This document shows, piece by piece, positions 1-8,567 of a stretch of DNA of 64,000 nucleotides (position 1 is the first letter of the stretch; each line of letters starts with the position of its first letter). Below the pieces are notes generated by a model. That model did not search any database, was not told the DNA's origin, and saw only the letters and a list, made by a program, of their open reading frames with translations. The DNA is from Jiangella rhizosphaerae (GTDB lineage Bacteria > Actinomycetota > Actinomycetes > Jiangellales > Jiangellaceae): contig NZ_QUAL01000054.1 of NCBI RefSeq assembly GCF_003579925.1, positions 35,831 through 99,830 of the forward strand, in the 5' to 3' direction. The translations under genes and the position numbers were made by a program.

Positions 1-2110
1 GTTGCTTCCTGCCCTCCTGCTGCTCGGCTGGCTGGCCGTCGGCGCCGTCGGCGGGCCGTACGCCGGTCGGCTCGGCGAGGTCGCGGAGAACGACAACGCC
101 GCGTTCCTGCCCTCCGACGCGGAGTCGACCGAGGTCGCCGACGCACGCGAGCAGTTCCAGGACGCCGACGTGCTGCCCGCCGTCGTGGTCTGGGAGGACG
201 CGTACGGGCTGGCGCCGGAGGCCGCCGACGAGGCCGCGGCCCAGCTCGAGGACGTGGCCGTGCTCGAGGGCGTCACCCCGCCGGTGAGCCCGCCGATCCC
301 GGCCGAGGACGGGCAGGCGCTCACCGCCGTCGTCCAGATCGACACCTCCGGCGGCGCCGAGGTCGACGCCGTCGTCGAGGACGTCCGCGCCGTCCTCGGC
401 GACGCGGCCGGGGCCGCGGTGCACGTGACCGGCCCGGCCGGGTTCGCCGCCGACCTCGGCGCGGCGTTCGCCGGCATCGACGGCGTGCTGCTCGTGGTGG
501 CGCTGGCCGTGGTCCTGGTGATCCTGCTGGCCGTCTATCGCAGCCCGATCCTGCCGCTGGCCGTGCTGGTGTCGTCGGTGCTGGGGCTGGGCCTCGCGTC
601 GTGGGTGGTCTACCTGCTGGCCGACGCCGGCACACTCACGCTGAACGGGCAGAGCCAGGGCATCATGTCCATCCTCGTGGTCGGCGCCGCCACCGACTAC
701 GCGCTGCTGCTGGTCGCCCGCTACCGCGAGGAGCTGCGCGAGCACCGAGGCCGCTTCGAGGCCATGGCGACGGCGCTGCGCCGGGCGGCCGGCCCGATCG
801 TGGCGTCCGGCGGCACCGTCATCGCCGGCGTGCTGTGTCTGCTGCTGTCGAACCTCAACTCCAACCGCAGCCTGGGCCCCGTGGCCGCCATCGGCATCGG
901 TGCCTCGCTGCTGGTGGCGCTGACCTTCCTGCCGGCCGTGCTGGTGCTGCTCGGCCGGGCGGCGTTCTGGCCGTTCCGGCCGCGGTACGGGTCGGCGGCG
1001 CCGGAGCACGCCGGCGTGTGGGACCGGGTCGCGCGGCTGGTCGGACGCCGGCCCCGGCGGCTGTGGGCCGGCGTCGGTGCGGTGCTGTTCGCACTCGCCG
1101 CACTGGTGCCGACGTTCCGTGCCGACGGCGTCAGCGAGAGCGAGCTGTTCCTCGACCGCGTCGAGGCCATCGAGGGGCAGGAGGCGCTGAGCCGGCACTT
1201 CCCGGGCGGCTCCGGCTCGCCCGTCCTCGTGATCGGCCCCGCCGCCGACACCGAGCGGGTCGCCGAGGTGGCCGCGGGCATCGACGGCGTGAGCCCGGCG
1301 GCGAACGCCCCGGACCCGCAGATCGCCGGCGACCGCGCGCTGCTCGAGCTCACCCTCGCCGACACCGCCGACAGCGACGCCGCCGTCAGCACCGTCCGCG
1401 AGCTGCGTGCCGCACTCGACGACGTCGGGACCGGCGTGCTGGTGGGCGGCCGGACGGCGGAGCTGCTGGACACCAACGAGATCTCGGCCCGCGACCGGAC
1501 GCTGATCATTCCGGTGGTGCTGGCCGTGATCCTGCTGGTGCTCGTCTTCTTGTTGCGCTCCGTGCTGGCGCCGGTGCTGCTGGTGCTCACCGTCGTGCTG
1601 AGCTTCGCGGCGACGCTCGGCGTGGCCGGAGTGGTCTTCGACCACGTCTTCGGCTGGCCGGGCGCCGACCCCGGCGTGCCGCTGTTCGCGTTCGTGTTCC
1701 TGGTGGCGCTCGGCATCGACTACAACATCTTCCTGATGAGCCGGGTCCGCGAGGAGTCCGGCCGCATCGGCACCCGGCCGGGCGTGCTGCGCGGCCTCGC
1801 GGTGACCGGCGGTGTCATCACCTCGGCCGGGCTGGTGCTGGCCGCGACGTTCTCGGCGCTGGCGGTGATCCCCATCCTGTTCCTCGCGCAGATCGCGTTC
1901 CTGGTCGCGTTCGGGGTTCTGCTCGACACGTTCGTCGTGCGGTCGCTGCTGGTGCCGGCGCTCGCCTACGACATCGGCCCGCGCGTCTGGTGGCCCAACC
2001 GCGCTCTCGGGATTCGTACCGCACCGTCCGCGGATGGGCGCCGAATCGGCGGGACGGACCAATCCGTACGCCGTCCCGCTCCGAACACTCCTCAGTCCGG
2101 TGCACGATGA
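1..2110 (+). CDS. MMPL/RND family transporter, 5'-truncated by the window edge
   Basis: The reading frame is open from base 2 to the stop at 2108-2110, about 702 residues. It starts inside the first membrane helix, so probably only a short N-terminus is missing. Two similar halves are visible, each an extracytoplasmic loop followed by a block of five or six helices. Both halves carry the Asp-Tyr pair of MmpL proton relays (ATDYALLL near residue 231, GIDYNIFL near 571). This supports a proton-driven exporter of lipids or other hydrophobic substrates in the cytoplasmic membrane; the substrate cannot be read from sequence. It ends 16 bp before the sigma factor on the same strand, so the three genes may be co-transcribed. 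Confidence 0.9.
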   Translation, partial: LLPALLLLGWLAVGAVGGPYAGRLGEVAENDNAAFLPSDAESTEVADAREQFQDADVLPAVVVWEDAYGLAPEAADEAAAQLEDVAVLEGVTPPVSPPIPAEDGQALTAVVQIDTSGGAEVDAVVEDVRAVLGDAAGAAVHVTGPAGFAADLGAAFAGIDGVLLVVALAVVLVILLAVYRSPILPLAVLVSSVLGLGLASWVVYLLADAGTLTLNGQSQGIMSILVVGAATDYALLLVARYREELREHRGRFEAMATALRRAAGPIVASGGTVIAGVLCLLLSNLNSNRSLGPVAAIGIGASLLVALTFLPAVLVLLGRAAFWPFRPRYGSAAPEHAGVWDRVARLVGRRPRRLWAGVGAVLFALAALVPTFRADGVSESELFLDRVEAIEGQEALSRHFPGGSGSPVLVIGPAADTERVAEVAAGIDGVSPAANAPDPQIAGDRALLELTLADTADSDAAVSTVRELRAALDDVGTGVLVGGRTAELLDTNEISARDRTLIIPVVLAVILLVLVFLLRSVLAPVLLVLTVVLSFAATLGVAGVVFDHVFGWPGADPGVPLFAFVFLVALGIDYNIFLMSRVREESGRIGTRPGVLRGLAVTGGVITSAGLVLAATFSALAVIPILFLAQIAFLVAFGVLLDTFVVRSLLVPALAYDIGPRVWWPNRALGIRTAPSADGRRIGGTDQSVRRPAPNTPQSGAR

Positions 2111-2126
2111 CGGTGGAGGACGTTCG

Positions 2127-2720
2127 ATGGTGACGCTGCGATCGGTACCGGCCGGTGGGCCGGAGCCGGAGCCGGGAGACCGGCTGGGCCGGCTGCTCGA
2201 CCACTGCGCCCGCGGCGACACCGCCGCGTTCGAGCAGGTCTACGACGCCATGGCCGGGCCGGTCCTGGGCATCGCGACGACAGTGGTCCGCAACCGGGCA
2301 GTGGCCGAGGAGGTCGCGCAGGAGGTGCTAATCGAGGTGTGGCGGACCGCGTCGCGATACCAGCCGGAACGGGGCAGTGCGCGCGGCTGGATCCTCACCA
2401 TCGCGCACCGCCGCGCCGTCGACCGCGTCCGCAGCGAGCAGGCCGGCACCGACCGCGAGGATCGTGTGGCCCGGCGCGACGACGAGCGGCCGTACGACCA
2501 CGTGGCCGACGAGGTCGAGGCGAACGTCGAACGCGAGCAGGTGCGCCGGTGCCTCGATACGCTGACCGACCTGCAGCGTGAGTCGATCGCGCTGGCCTAC
2601 TACGACGGTTACACCTATCGCGAGGTCGCTCAGTTGCTGCATGCGCCCCTCGGCACGGTCAAGACCCGGCTGCGCGACGGATTGGTGCGGCTGCGCGACT
2701 GCATGGGGGTGGCGCGATGA
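2127..2720 (+). CDS. sigK: ECF RNA polymerase sigma factor, SigK-like
   Basis: Predicted 197-residue extracytoplasmic-function sigma factor. Sigma region 2 spans about residues 36-105 (RGSARGWILTIAHRRAVDR) and region 4 about 145-195 (SIALAYYDGYTYREVAQLL, GTVKTRL). I chose the ATG at 2127 because GGTGGAGGA lies six bases upstream; an earlier in-frame GTG at 2034 would overlap the transporter gene and lacks such a site. The stop overlaps the start of the next gene (ATGA), the typical arrangement of a sigma factor with its anti-sigma factor. The SigK assignment rests on the RskA-type partner and general similarity, so the subfamily is tentative. Confidence 0.9.
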   Translation: MVTLRSVPAGGPEPEPGDRLGRLLDHCARGDTAAFEQVYDAMAGPVLGIATTVVRNRAVAEEVAQEVLIEVWRTASRYQPERGSARGWILTIAHRRAVDRVRSEQAGTDREDRVARRDDERPYDHVADEVEANVEREQVRRCLDTLTDLQRESIALAYYDGYTYREVAQLLHAPLGTVKTRLRDGLVRLRDCMGVAR

Positions 2721-3457
2721 GCAAGCCCGTGGACGCCGGCATCCACACGCTGGCCGCGCCGTACGCGCTGCACGCGCTCCCATCGGACGAGGCGCGGCGG
2801 TTCGAGCAGCACCTCGAGCGGTGTGCGGACTGCCGCGTGGAGGTCGACGAGTTGCGCGAGACCGCCGCCCGGCTGGGCGCCGCCACCGCCGTCACGCCGC
2901 CGCCGCGCCTGCGCGAGGAGGTGCTGACACGGATCGCCGAGGTGCGGCCGCTGCCGCCCCGGGTCGCCGGCGGCCCGGCGCCGGTGCTGCGCCGGTGGTG
3001 GCCGCGGGTCGCCACCGGCCTGGTCGCGGCGCTCGTGGCCGGCATCGTCGTGCTCGGCATCCGGCTCGACGACGTGCAGGACGAGCTGGACCGGTCGCAG
3101 CAGATCGGCGCCCAGATGCGGCAGCTGGTCGAGGCCGACGACATGGAGATGGTCAGGGTCGGCCAGGGCGACAGCCAGGGCACCGTGCTGGTGGCACGCT
3201 CGCTCGACGTGGCGGTGTTCATCGGCGACGGCATGGCCCCCGCGCCGGACGGGCACACGTACCAGCTCTGGCTCATGCACGAGGACGGCGGCATGGTGTC
3301 GGCCGGGGTGCTGGGCAGTCCGCCGGACGGTCACGTCGGCCCGGTGACGGCCCGCGGACTGACCGGCGTCGACCGGCTCGGCGTCACCGTCGAACCCGAC
3401 GGCGGGTCGCCGCAGCCGACCACGGACCCCGTCATGGTGATCGACCTGCCGGCCTGA
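2717..3457 (+). CDS. rskA: Anti-sigma factor, RskA family
   Basis: 246 residues. The cytoplasmic N-terminal part carries a zinc-binding anti-sigma motif H32-x3-C36-x2-C39. One membrane helix lies near residues 97-115 (WPRVATGLVAALVAGIVVLG). The extracytoplasmic RskA domain follows to the C-terminus (TYQLWLMHEDGGMVSAGVL). It is expected to hold the adjacent sigma factor at the membrane until the outer domain is proteolysed. Start and sigma stop overlap by four bases, implying translational coupling. The 3' end is followed by about 200 bp without a gene, which holds AT-richer sequence around 3481-3530 and could contain the next promoter. Confidence 0.9.
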   Translation: MSKPVDAGIHTLAAPYALHALPSDEARRFEQHLERCADCRVEVDELRETAARLGAATAVTPPPRLREEVLTRIAEVRPLPPRVAGGPAPVLRRWWPRVATGLVAALVAGIVVLGIRLDDVQDELDRSQQIGAQMRQLVEADDMEMVRVGQGDSQGTVLVARSLDVAVFIGDGMAPAPDGHTYQLWLMHEDGGMVSAGVLGSPPDGHVGPVTARGLTGVDRLGVTVEPDGGSPQPTTDPVMVIDLPA

Positions 3458-3664
3458 TCACCGCTGTCGGTCAGCTGAATCGATGACAATTCGGTTCATA
3501 TAGTCCGTTTCCGGTATACACTCCCGCCGAAGACGTACCAGGCACCGCTTTCGCCTGATGGTCAGGAAACCGCGAGCCTGACCTGCCTGGCGATCATGGC
3601 TCGGCGTGCCCTGCCATGGCCCGGCGCGCAGGTCTGTGCGACACCTCGGGGGGAGGCGTCGGCG

Positions 3665-5584
3665 TTGCGCGACACCGTGTCGACCCTGCCTGCGTTGCCG
3701 CGGGACCTTGGTGACCTGCAACTTCCCATCCCGGTGCAGCCGCGGCCGCCGCGGCCACGGCCGGTGCGTACCTGGTTCCGCCGGCACGGTCGCGACTTCG
3801 CCTGGCTGGCCCCGCTGCTGGTGCTGGCCGGCTTCGTGCATTCGTCGGGCATGACTCGCGCGCCCGCGTTCACCGAGGTCGAGGGCGAGACGATCACGAG
3901 GATCGCCGACGGCGCCTGGTCACTGCCCGCCGACTTCGGCCTGGCTCAGCTGGCGGCGTGGATCGGCCCGGCCGGCGCACTGGACCGCGCCGCGCACGCC
4001 GTCGCCGCGGGGCGTGAGGCGCTGCTGGTCGTGCAGCTGCTGGGCGTGGTCCTGCTGTGGATGCTGGCGCGTCGCCTGGACGTGGCCCGGCCGGCCGCCG
4101 CGGTCGCCGTCGCCGTCTTCGCCGTCTCGCCGCTGGCCCTGTACCTGCACCGGATGGTTCTGGTCGAGAACGTCGCGGTGCTCTGGATGCTGCTCGGGTT
4201 CGCGTTGGCGACGGCGCGCCGCCGTCAGCCGGTCGCGTTCCCGGCCGCCGGCGTCGCCGTCCTGCTGGCCGTGCTCACGCAGGCCACCTTCGTCGTGGTC
4301 GCGCCGTTCGTGGTGTGGACGATGTGGCAGCAGGTGACGGCGCGCGCGTGGCGGCTGGCTCTGGGCGGGCTGGCCGCCGCGACGGCCGCCGGGGGCTACG
4401 TGTACGTGCTGTTCTCGCTGGCCGGGCCGGTCCGGGGTGGTGAGGCACCGGAACACCTCTGGTCGCTGGATCCGGTGCTGGTGGCGGTCGGGCCGGCCGC
4501 GGCGGCCGCGGCGCTGCTGTTCCGGCCGCTGCGCCCGGCGGCGGGTGCCTTGCTGACGCTGGCGCTGCTCATCGTGGTGCCCGGCGGGTCCGCGGCCGTC
4601 GCACTGCCGATCGCGGCGGTGCCACTGGCGGCGTTGCTGGTGCCCGCCGCCGCGCACCGGCTGATCGTGCGGCTGCTGACGGTACGCGGCCGGCCGGAGG
4701 CGATGCCGCTGGCCATCATGACGGCGACGGCGGCCGCCGCGCTGATCGTGGTGGTGACGGCGACCTGGCCCGGTGAACTGCGGCCGCTGCTGCGCGGCGA
4801 CGCCGTCGCCCCGGTCGCGCAGGCCGAGCGCTGGATCGAGGCCAACGTCCCTCGCGACGCCCGGCTGGTGGTCGACCACACGATGCGCGAGGACCTGCTG
4901 CGGTCCGGGTTCTCCGCCGGCGGCGTGCTGCCGTTCACCAGCTTTCCCGTGGCGACGGCGCCGGGTGACCTGTTGCCGCTCGGCGCCGCCGTCCCCGCAC
5001 GCCGGACGTTCGAGCCGCGGCCGCCGGGCTGGACCCACTACGACTACATCGTGTCGACCCCCGCGTTGCGTGCCGACGACACCGACCGGCCCGACGTCCG
5101 GACCGCGTTGGTCGAGTCGACCGTCGTGGCGGAGTTCGGCAGCGGCGGCGGGCGGGTGGAGATCCGGGCGATCCACCCGCTCGGCCGGGCGGTCGCGGAG
5201 GCCGTGGCGGCCGGCGACCGGCGCACCGTCCGCTATGCGACCGGCCAGTTGCTGCGCAACGACGCTCTGACCTTCAACGCCGCCGCTCGCGCCGTCGCGT
5301 CCGCCGGGCGCGTCGACCCGCGGCTGGTGATCGTCCTGGGCAAGCTGTCCGGCACGCACCAGCTGGACGTGTCGCTGCCGGCGCTGCCGGGCGAGCAGGA
5401 CGGGGTGCGCCGGCGGCTGGTCCTCGGCGGGCTGCCGACGGAGGACGAGGCGGCTCGGCTGGCGCTGTGGCTGCTGGGTCAGCCGCCGCCGTTCACGCCG
5501 TCGCAGGTCGACACCGACGGGACCACCGTCGTCGCCACCTATTCGCTGGCCGCGCCGCGCGGTCTGCTCCCCGATCCACCGTAG
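3665..5584 (+). CDS. Polytopic membrane GT-C type glycosyltransferase (GT39-like), putative
   Basis: About 639 residues from TTG 3665, which has GGGAGG eight bases upstream. An in-frame ATG at 3596 is the alternative but has no good ribosome site. After a Pro/Arg-rich cytoplasmic tail come about ten hydrophobic helices, then a soluble domain of roughly 250 residues. The first external loop contains FTEVEGE, placed like the catalytic acidic motif of GT-C enzymes such as ArnT and protein mannosyltransferases. I infer transfer of a sugar from a lipid carrier outside the membrane; the acceptor is unknown. It lies 22 bp before a DUF4397 protein and a class F sortase, a grouping that suggests surface glycoconjugate work. 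Confidence 0.6.
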   Translation: MRDTVSTLPALPRDLGDLQLPIPVQPRPPRPRPVRTWFRRHGRDFAWLAPLLVLAGFVHSSGMTRAPAFTEVEGETITRIADGAWSLPADFGLAQLAAWIGPAGALDRAAHAVAAGREALLVVQLLGVVLLWMLARRLDVARPAAAVAVAVFAVSPLALYLHRMVLVENVAVLWMLLGFALATARRRQPVAFPAAGVAVLLAVLTQATFVVVAPFVVWTMWQQVTARAWRLALGGLAAATAAGGYVYVLFSLAGPVRGGEAPEHLWSLDPVLVAVGPAAAAAALLFRPLRPAAGALLTLALLIVVPGGSAAVALPIAAVPLAALLVPAAAHRLIVRLLTVRGRPEAMPLAIMTATAAAALIVVVTATWPGELRPLLRGDAVAPVAQAERWIEANVPRDARLVVDHTMREDLLRSGFSAGGVLPFTSFPVATAPGDLLPLGAAVPARRTFEPRPPGWTHYDYIVSTPALRADDTDRPDVRTALVESTVVAEFGSGGGRVEIRAIHPLGRAVAEAVAAGDRRTVRYATGQLLRNDALTFNAAARAVASAGRVDPRLVIVLGKLSGTHQLDVSLPALPGEQDGVRRRLVLGGLPTEDEAARLALWLLGQPPPFTPSQVDTDGTTVVATYSLAAPRGLLPDPP

Positions 5585-5606
5585 GAGACACCCAGAGGAG
5601 ACCGGT

Positions 5607-6446
5607 ATGAAGCGCATCGTCATGTCACTGGCCACGGCCGTGGGAGTGGTCGCCCTGGCCGCCGGCACCGCCACCGGCGCCCAGGGCACCGAGGAGCCGG
5701 CGGCCGCGGGCTGGGCCCGGCTGGCGCACCTGTCGCCGGACACCCCGGAGGTCGACGTCAGCCTGACCGGCCTCGACGGCGAGTCCGTGCTGGAGCTGCA
5801 GGACGTCGGCTACGGCGATGTGTCCAACTACGCGCGGCTGCCCGCCGGGACGTACACCGCCGCGATGCGCCCGGCCGGCGCGCCGGCCGACTCCGAGCCG
5901 GTGATCACCGCCGCGGTCGAGATCCAGGACGGCGTCGCGATCACCGTGGCCGCGGTCGGCATGAACGCCGACCTCTCCGGCCGGATCCTCGTCGACGACC
6001 TGACGGCGCCCGCGGCCGGTCAGGCCAGGGTCCGGCTGATCTCGGCCGCCGTCTCCTCCCCGTCGGTGACCGTCACGACCGACACCGGGACGGTTCTGGC
6101 CGACGACACCACGTTCGGGACGGCGACGGACTACACCGAGGTGCCCGGCGGCCGCTGGACCCTGGCGATCAGCAGCGACGCCGGCACCGGCAGCACCGAC
6201 GTCGACCTCGCCGCCGGCAGCGTCAACACCCTCGTCGTCCTCGACGTCGACGGCGAGCTGAACGTCATCGGCGTCGTCGACAGCACCGGCACGCCGGAAT
6301 CCCCGGCCGGTGGGATGCGGACCGGCGGTCGCGGGCTCGACGCCGAGCGGTCCGCCGCGGTTCCGGCGGCCACGCTCGGGCTGGCGGTGCTCCTGCTGGC
6401 CGGTGCCGGCGCCGGGGCCGGTGCCTGGGTGCGCCGGGCGGCATGA
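5607..6446 (+). CDS. Secreted DUF4397 domain protein with C-terminal membrane anchor
   Basis: 279 residues. Signal peptide at residues 1-26 (LATAVGVVALAAGTATGA). Two DUF4397-type beta domains follow; the first opens with RLAHLSPDTPEVDVSLTG and the second begins near residue 130 (ARVRLISAAVSSPSVTV). A terminal hydrophobic helix (LGLAVLLLAGAGAGAGAW) is followed by Arg-Arg, giving a membrane-tethered exported protein. No LPXTG motif precedes the helix. GAGGAG lies about six bases before ATG 5607. The stop overlaps the sortase start by four bases. DUF4397 proteins commonly sit beside class F sortases in actinobacteria, but the molecular role is unknown. Confidence 0.85.
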   Translation: MKRIVMSLATAVGVVALAAGTATGAQGTEEPAAAGWARLAHLSPDTPEVDVSLTGLDGESVLELQDVGYGDVSNYARLPAGTYTAAMRPAGAPADSEPVITAAVEIQDGVAITVAAVGMNADLSGRILVDDLTAPAAGQARVRLISAAVSSPSVTVTTDTGTVLADDTTFGTATDYTEVPGGRWTLAISSDAGTGSTDVDLAAGSVNTLVVLDVDGELNVIGVVDSTGTPESPAGGMRTGGRGLDAERSAAVPAATLGLAVLLLAGAGAGAGAWVRRAA

Positions 6447-7081
6447 GACGGACCGCGACGGCGCTGGTGGTCGCTGCCCTGCTGGTGGCGGCCGCCGGCG
6501 CCTGCGGTTCCGATGACGGCGCGGTCCCGGCCGCCGGTGGGGCGGCCGGCGGCGGATCGGCTGCGCCCGTCCCGTCCGGTGCGGTCACGGTGTCCACGCC
6601 GTCAGAGCCGGCGACCGGGCCGCGGCCGATCCCCGTCGACGACACCGTGCCGGTGCGGGTGCGGATCCCGGCGATCGGGGTCGACAGCGCGCTGGAGACG
6701 CTGCACCGCGCCGACGACGGCCGGCTGGCCGCTCCGGAAGACTGGCAGACGGCCGGCTGGTTCGCCGGCGGTCCGATCCCCGGCGCGCCCGGCCCCGCCG
6801 TGATCGCCGGTCACGTCGACTCGCCGGACGGCCCCGCGGTCTTCGCCGGCCTCGCCCGGCTCCGCCCCGGCGACCGGGTGGAGGTCGAGCTCAGCGACGG
6901 TGCCGTCGCGGCGTTCGAGGTCGACGGCAGCCGCAGGGTGCCCCAGGCGGACTTCCCCACCGACGAGATCTACGGCCCGGTGCCCGACCGGCAGCTCCGG
7001 CTGATCACCTGCCACACCTTCGACGAGGCGGCCGGCCACTACGTCGACAACCTCGTGGTCTTCGCGACGGTGACGGGCTGA
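6443..7081 (+). CDS. Class F sortase
   Basis: 212 residues. The N-terminus is a signal/lipoprotein-like segment ending LVAAAGACG, so Cys21 may be lipidated. The sortase fold follows a Pro/Ser linker. His124 (VIAGHVDS), Cys190 (LRLITCHTF) and Arg187 form the expected catalytic triad. Class F sortases are transpeptidases or proteases at the actinobacterial cell surface, mostly without a known substrate. The ATGA overlap with the DUF4397 gene argues for one transcription unit with the upstream membrane glycosyltransferase. The only LPXTG protein in this window is encoded about 39 kb away and need not be its substrate. Confidence 0.9.
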   Translation: MRRTATALVVAALLVAAAGACGSDDGAVPAAGGAAGGGSAAPVPSGAVTVSTPSEPATGPRPIPVDDTVPVRVRIPAIGVDSALETLHRADDGRLAAPEDWQTAGWFAGGPIPGAPGPAVIAGHVDSPDGPAVFAGLARLRPGDRVEVELSDGAVAAFEVDGSRRVPQADFPTDEIYGPVPDRQLRLITCHTFDEAAGHYVDNLVVFATVTG

Positions 7082-7127
7082 GCGCGGCCCGGACCCGCGA
7101 AGCCGTTGCTCGGGGATGCATCGTCTT

Positions 7128-7167
7128 GCTGGAGCTCTGCTGTCCGTTCAGACGGCAGAGCTCCAGC
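7128..7167. terminator. Bidirectional hairpin terminator
   Basis: A perfect 13-bp inverted repeat, GCTGGAGCTCTGC (7128-7140) with GCAGAGCTCCAGC (7155-7167), separated by 14 bases. It sits between the convergent sortase and L,D-transpeptidase genes. There is no clear U-tract, as is usual in high-GC actinobacteria. Confidence 0.75.
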
Positions 7168-7229
7168 GGCGCGAACGGCCGGCGGGGTTCCGGCGACCGG
7201 CTGGGCCCGGCCGCCGTCGCACCCGCGCG

Positions 7230-8378
7230 TCAGGACCAGTAGACGATGACGTCGTCGCCGACGTTGACCTGGTCGAACAGGGACTCGATAGCATCGCGGT
7301 CGCGGACGTTGACGCAGCCGTGCGAGCCGCCGTTGTAGCCGTTGGCGGCGAAGTCGGGCGAGTAGTGCACGGCCTGGCCGCGGCTGAAGAACATCGCGAA
7401 CGGCATCGGGGTGTCGTAGAGCGACGACACGTGGTCGCGCGACTTCCAGTACACCTCGAACTCGCCCTCGCGGGTCGGCGTCAGCTCGGTGCCGAAGCGG
7501 ACGTCCAACGTCATGCGGACCTCGCCGTCGATGACCCAGCGCAGGGAGTTCGTCGACTTGTCGATGCACAGCACCCGGCCGGTGAGGCAGCGCGGGTCGA
7601 GGCCGTCGGTGTTGCCGCCGTTGTTCTCGGGCTCGCGGTTGTGCAGTTCGTCGTCGGTGGGGGTGCGGGTCATCTCGACCAGCTTGTCCCAGGTGCGCTG
7701 GTCGACCTCGCCGGTGACGGGGAAGCCACGCTTGTCCTGGAAGCCCTTGACCGACTCGGTGGTGGTGTCGCCGTACGTGTCGGTGACATCGCCGCTGAAC
7801 CAGTCGATCTGCTTGAGCCTGGCCTGCAGCTCGCGGACCTGGTCGCCGGTGTCGCCGGGGCCGAGGATCGTCGGGCCCGGGGTCAGGCGGTTGTGCAGCT
7901 CGTCGTCGGTGGGCTCGCGGGTCATGCCGACGAGGGTGTCCCAGGTGACCTGGTCGACGGCGCCGGTGGCCGGCAGCTCGCGCTTCTCCTGGAACCCGGA
8001 GACGGCGGTGACGGTGACGTCGTCGAACTCGCCGGTGATGTCGGGCGCGTACCACGCCAGCTGCTTGAGCCGGGCCTGCAGCTCGCGGACCTGGTCGCCG
8101 CTGGCGCCGGCGGCCATCAGAGCCTCGGGCGTGGGTGTCGTGGTGGGAGTCGGCGTCGGGGTGGCCGTCGGTGTGGGGGTGGGTGTCGCCGTCGGGGTCG
8201 GGGTGTCCGATGGCGGCTGCTCGGACGGCAGCGTCGCGGAGCGGCCGGAGTCCTGTGGGCTGGCCGACGCCGGCTCGTCGCGGCCGAACTGGTTCAGGCC
8301 GATGAGCACGGCCGACACCACAGCGACGGCGAGCACGGCGATGAGCGCACCCACGCCGGCCTTCCTGCCACGCGTCAC
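7230..8378 (-). CDS. L,D-transpeptidase (YkuD) with two peptidoglycan-binding repeats
   Basis: 382 residues. A short cytoplasmic N-terminus and one membrane helix (about residues 9-28) are followed by a Thr-Pro-rich linker (PTPTATPTPTPTATPTPTPT). Two PG-binding-1 repeats each begin GDQVRELQARLKQ and end TDDELHNR, a clear internal duplication near residues 93-160 and 170-240. The C-terminal YkuD domain has His338 and the catalytic motif SHGCVNV with Cys355. It should form 3-3 peptide cross-links in the cell wall, or attach proteins to it, outside the membrane. It stands alone, convergent with the sortase gene. Confidence 0.93.
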   Translation of the reverse strand: MTRGRKAGVGALIAVLAVAVVSAVLIGLNQFGRDEPASASPQDSGRSATLPSEQPPSDTPTPTATPTPTPTATPTPTPTTTPTPEALMAAGASGDQVRELQARLKQLAWYAPDITGEFDDVTVTAVSGFQEKRELPATGAVDQVTWDTLVGMTREPTDDELHNRLTPGPTILGPGDTGDQVRELQARLKQIDWFSGDVTDTYGDTTTESVKGFQDKRGFPVTGEVDQRTWDKLVEMTRTPTDDELHNREPENNGGNTDGLDPRCLTGRVLCIDKSTNSLRWVIDGEVRMTLDVRFGTELTPTREGEFEVYWKSRDHVSSLYDTPMPFAMFFSRGQAVHYSPDFAANGYNGGSHGCVNVRDRDAIESLFDQVNVGDDVIVYWS

Positions 8379-8525
8379 GATGGTTCCTTCCCCTCCTGAC
8401 GACGTCCCCTCGACGCCGCTCCCACCCTTGAAGACTCACCAAGCCGGGACCAGGTTGCCGTAATGAGGCGGCAATCTCCATCACGACTCGGTATCGGTGG
8501 CACAGATGTCTCGGGCTTTTCGCGT

Positions 8526-8554
8526 TTATCGAGCTGAATCGGGAGTTATCGAGC
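8526..8554 (+). repeat. Direct repeat TTATCGAGC upstream of mshA
   Basis: TTATCGAGC occurs at 8526-8534 and again at 8546-8554, a 20-bp period close to two helical turns. It lies in the leader just before the mshA start. It may be a tandem binding site for a regulator; no family can be named. Confidence 0.4.
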
Positions 8555-8567
8555 GAGGGCGCTCACT

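Noticed and set aside
7116..8399. Long open frame (427 codons) antisense to the L,D-transpeptidase gene
   Set aside because: Val/Ala/Gly/Asp-rich translation mirroring the codon pattern of the opposite strand; the other strand has clear YkuD and peptidoglycan-binding motifs.
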